Assembly (NCBI GenBank): GCA_003497505.1
Contig: DNNV01000162.1
Location: forward strand, 2,784 to 11,050
Source of the DNA: Clostridiales bacterium
Lineage (GTDB): Bacteria; Bacillota; Clostridia; Tissierellales; Sedimentibacteraceae
Direction: 5' to 3'
Length of the DNA stretch: 8,267 nt
Position numbers and translations under genes: made by a program. The notes under the pieces are model-generated. The model saw only the letters and a program-made list of their open reading frames with translations, searched no databases and was not told where the DNA came from. This document shows positions 6,959 to 8,267 of the stretch, one piece after another. Positions within the stretch are counted from its first letter, which is position 1. Every line of letters starts with the position of its first letter.

Positions 6959-6987
6959 AATATAAGCTTTAGACAGTCAATTGTCAA
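6959..6987 (-). promoter_or_regulatory. Strong sigma-A-type promoter of the ctlX-like gene
   Basis: On the minus strand a perfect TTGACA (6982-6987) and TATATT (6959-6964, five of six consensus) are separated by exactly 17 bases, giving a start of transcription near 6952 and a leader of about 50 bases. The -35 box begins a short direct repeat, TTGAC-AA-TTGAC, that extends into the spacer and might bind a regulator. This placement supports the ATG at 6900 as the real start. Confidence 0.75.
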
Positions 6988-7014
6988 CAGTAATATAATC
7001 CAAAATATCAACTT

Positions 7015-7311
7015 TTATTCCGAATCGGTTCCATGTGAAAAATCAATTATTTCAGACTGCGACATTATTGCGTGTGTTTCAGGAAATTCCTGTATCTGGT
7101 CGTTATCAAGACCTTCTCCTTCAGGAATTTCATCCGGCCCCGGACTTGATGTGTCATCAGTAGGATCATTGATTCCCGTACTTCCGTCCTTGTCAACAAC
7201 CCAATATCTGCTGAACGGTGATATCCTCCCTTCTTTTAAATTATACTTTGAGGCTTCCTCTTCACTTATGGGCTGAAGCCCGTGCTCGGTTTTTAAAAAT
7301 AATTCCTTCAT
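7015..7311 (-). CDS. Small acidic protein of unknown function
   Basis: I do not recognise this 98-residue protein. It is very likely real: an AAGGAG lies six bases before its ATG and it has its own intergenic region upstream. Residues 1-45 look folded (FLKTEHGLQPISEEEASKYNL, then a SPFSRYWVVDKDG segment). Residues 46-98 are low-complexity, rich in D, E, G, P, S and T and strongly acidic, so probably disordered. There is no signal peptide, membrane helix or cysteine, so it is probably a cytoplasmic protein. It precedes the ctlX-like gene on the same strand by 114 bases, but that gene has its own strong promoter, so a functional link is not shown. It could be a small regulator or a partner-binding protein; nothing more specific is supported. 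Confidence 0.7.
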   Translation of the reverse strand: MKELFLKTEHGLQPISEEEASKYNLKEGRISPFSRYWVVDKDGSTGINDPTDDTSSPGPDEIPEGEGLDNDQIQEFPETHAIMSQSEIIDFSHGTDSE

Positions 7312-7377
7312 TTCAATCTCCTTATTAGTTGCTGCAATTAGTATTGCCGGATGAATTTTTAATTATTACTATTTGGT

Positions 7378-7390
7378 GTGACTGAGTCAC
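7378..7390. promoter_or_regulatory. 13-base palindrome, candidate operator upstream of thioredoxin
   Basis: GTGACTGAGTCAC is a perfect palindrome around a central G. It ends near the -35 position of a TATAAT at 7412-7417 that could drive the thioredoxin gene, and it also lies upstream of the divergent 98-residue protein. A run of six T follows on the plus strand, but no plus-strand gene ends here, so an operator is likelier than a terminator. Confidence 0.4.
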
Positions 7391-7411
7391 TGTTTTTTAA
7401 TTTTGAAATAT

Positions 7412-7428
7412 TATAATTAAGCTATAAT
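7412..7428 (+). promoter_or_regulatory. Candidate -10 boxes of the thioredoxin gene
   Basis: Two perfect TATAAT hexamers occur at 7412-7417 and 7423-7428 on the plus strand. The first is the better candidate, because it leaves room for a leader containing the AAGGAG at 7436-7441. Neither has a good -35 at 17 bases, which would fit a promoter that needs an activator or an extended contact. Confidence 0.45.
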
Positions 7429-7449
7429 AAAAAGTAAGGAGCGAGATAT

Positions 7450-7758
7450 ATGAATTCAATTAAAATAACAAAATCAAATTTTGAACAGGAGGTTTTAAAA
7501 TCCGATAAGCCTGTACTTTTGGATTTCTGGGCAACATGGTGCATGCCGTGCAAAATGATTTCTCCTGTGGTGGAGGAAATCGCAAAAGAAGTACCTGGTG
7601 TTAAGGTAGGTAAGGTCAATATAGATGAACAGCCTGAGCTTGCATCAGCTTTCAATGTAATGAGTATACCGACGCTGGCTGTTATGAAGGAAGGAAAAAT
7701 TATAAAAACCATGGTTGGAGTAAAGCCCAAGTCTTCAATCCTTAAAATGCTTGCATAA
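7450..7758 (+). CDS. trxA: Thioredoxin family protein with WCMPC active site
   Basis: A 102-residue single-domain thioredoxin, a cytoplasmic dithiol-disulfide oxidoreductase normally reduced by thioredoxin reductase. The sequence shows the classical order: VLLDFWATWCMPCKMISPVVEEIA with the redox pair C31 and C34, VNIDEQPELASAFNVMSIPTL with the cis-proline P74, then the GKIIKTMVGVKP strand-turn region. There is no signal peptide, so it is not an exported thioredoxin. The dipeptide between the cysteines is Met-Pro instead of the usual Gly-Pro; this position tunes redox potential and partner choice, so it may not be the housekeeping thioredoxin. AAGGAG precedes the ATG by eight bases. No thioredoxin reductase gene is adjacent. 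It may be regulated through the palindrome at 7378-7390. Confidence 0.93.
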   Translation: MNSIKITKSNFEQEVLKSDKPVLLDFWATWCMPCKMISPVVEEIAKEVPGVKVGKVNIDEQPELASAFNVMSIPTLAVMKEGKIIKTMVGVKPKSSILKMLA

Positions 7759-7760
7759 TC

Positions 7761-8267
7761 CCAAAATTTTACCCCTTGAATTTTCCGCATAGCAATTTCA
7801 GTTTAACAGGTAAAGGAGCTGTCGGAAGAATAATAGAAGAACCTTTCCGGATTGCAGGATTTGAAAAAGTCCTTTGTCTTGAAGGGTTTTCTTTTATTGA
7901 TGGAAACAGATGCAAGTGCGCGAGAATAGAGTTAATTCCCTGTATGATCAATAATAATTCGTAGTTTATGCTATATAGATGTAGAATGACAAATATTCAG
8001 GGCAGTAATTGTAACAAAGCTTGTATTATTGCATACCATGATTATGGTCGTACACAATGCTGCATACTATGGGGTGCACATCTGTATAAGGGAAGTTTTT
8101 TATTAAATACAGATGAAAAATTATGCAAAAAGTGACTTACGCAATCTGCGACATTTTATGCTTTATCTTTTCCAAACCTTGAAACACTTAATTTAGATGA
8201 AGAATTTTCGTTGAAATATACACATTTACACCAAGAAACTTCCGCCAAAAAATTTCGGATTTTTATG
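7761..8267 (+). pseudogene. Long open frame broken by TAG and TGA; possible decayed or recoded gene
   Basis: Downstream of thioredoxin no confident gene is found, but one plus-strand frame stays open for about 169 codons to the right edge, interrupted only by TAG at 7962-7964 and TGA at 8133-8135. Segment one (from a TTG at 7776) contains SLTGKGAVGRIIEEPFRIAG and a C-K-C motif. Segment two (ATG at 7968, 55 residues) is cysteine-rich, with ACIIAYHDYGRTQCCILWGA. Segment three runs out of the window. No ribosome binding site precedes the TTG or ATG starts, and I recognise no family. The opposite strand of 7769-7951 is also open, so the coding strand itself is not certain. A pseudogene, stop-codon readthrough, or non-coding sequence that happens to be open are all possible. 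Confidence 0.25.
8079..8115. repeat. Inverted repeat with 9-base perfect arms
   Basis: CATCTGTAT (8079-8087) and ATACAGATG (8107-8115) are perfect inverted arms around a 19-base AT-rich loop containing six T. It sits inside the second open segment of the interrupted frame. A structural role in RNA or a protein-binding site are both possible; no T-run follows on either side. Confidence 0.35.

Noticed and set aside
6901..7011. Hydrophobic 37-residue N-terminal extension of the CtlX-like protein, resembling a signal peptide
   Set aside because: It is encoded across the near-consensus promoter at 6959-6987, and the family starts at the later ATG.
7769..7951. Minus-strand 60-codon open frame downstream of thioredoxin
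   Set aside because: It begins at a TTG without a ribosome binding site, and the plus-strand frame over the same bases stays open longer; it is kept only as a caveat.
8133..8160. Selenocysteine codon at the TGA with a downstream SECIS hairpin
   Set aside because: Only a four-base stem (CGCA-ATC-TGCG) follows, no convincing SECIS element, and the frame has another stop (TAG) upstream.
1..8267. CRISPR arrays, tRNA or rRNA genes, insertion sequences
   Set aside because: No regularly spaced repeats, cloverleaf sequences, rRNA-like stretches or transposase motifs were seen on either strand.

Overview
The window looks like a piece of chromosome from a low-GC, Gram-positive anaerobe of the Clostridia type. 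The DNA is AT-rich, genes start behind strong GGAGG-type ribosome binding sites, and most genes are encoded on the minus strand. A phosphate butyryltransferase-family enzyme and a CtlX-type amidino/ureido hydrolase suggest an amino-acid or butyrate fermenter. Nothing in the sequence fixes the genus.

Layout: (1) 1-594 (+) is the 3' end of a YeiH-type (UPF0324) membrane transporter. (2) 591-3016 (-) holds three same-strand, closely spaced genes, in transcription order: a DarT-like (DUF4433) ADP-ribosyltransferase, a SprT-like zinc metalloprotease and a PrsW-family intramembrane protease. (3) 3225-4130 (-) is a phosphate butyryl/acetyltransferase, followed by a nested inverted repeat that may end its transcript. 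(4) 4316-5902 (+) is a membrane diguanylate cyclase (seven-helix sensor, PAS, GGDEF with I-site), divergent from the acyltransferase; the intergenic DNA between them has two perfect hairpins. (5) A bidirectional terminator at 5924-5961 separates it from a CtlX-like hydrolase (5971-6900, -), which has a near-consensus promoter, and an unrecognised 98-residue acidic protein (7015-7311, -). (6) 7450-7758 (+) is a small thioredoxin with a WCMPC active site, preceded by a palindrome. (7) 7759-8267 has no confident gene. It does contain a plus-strand frame open for about 169 codons except for one TAG and one TGA, cysteine-rich in the middle, which looks like a decayed or recoded gene.

The most interesting part is the DarT-like/SprT-like pair. 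DarT toxins attach ADP-ribose to thymidine in single-stranded DNA and are normally neighboured by the macrodomain antitoxin DarG. No macrodomain gene is present here. The immediate partner, 22 bases downstream, is a SprT-family protease; this superfamily includes proteases that remove proteins bound or crosslinked to DNA. A DNA-modifying enzyme coupled to a protease that could act on DNA-bound proteins, followed by a membrane protease, is a plausible undescribed defence or damage-response module. The link is inferred from gene order only. The other genes look like ordinary, unconnected chromosomal functions.
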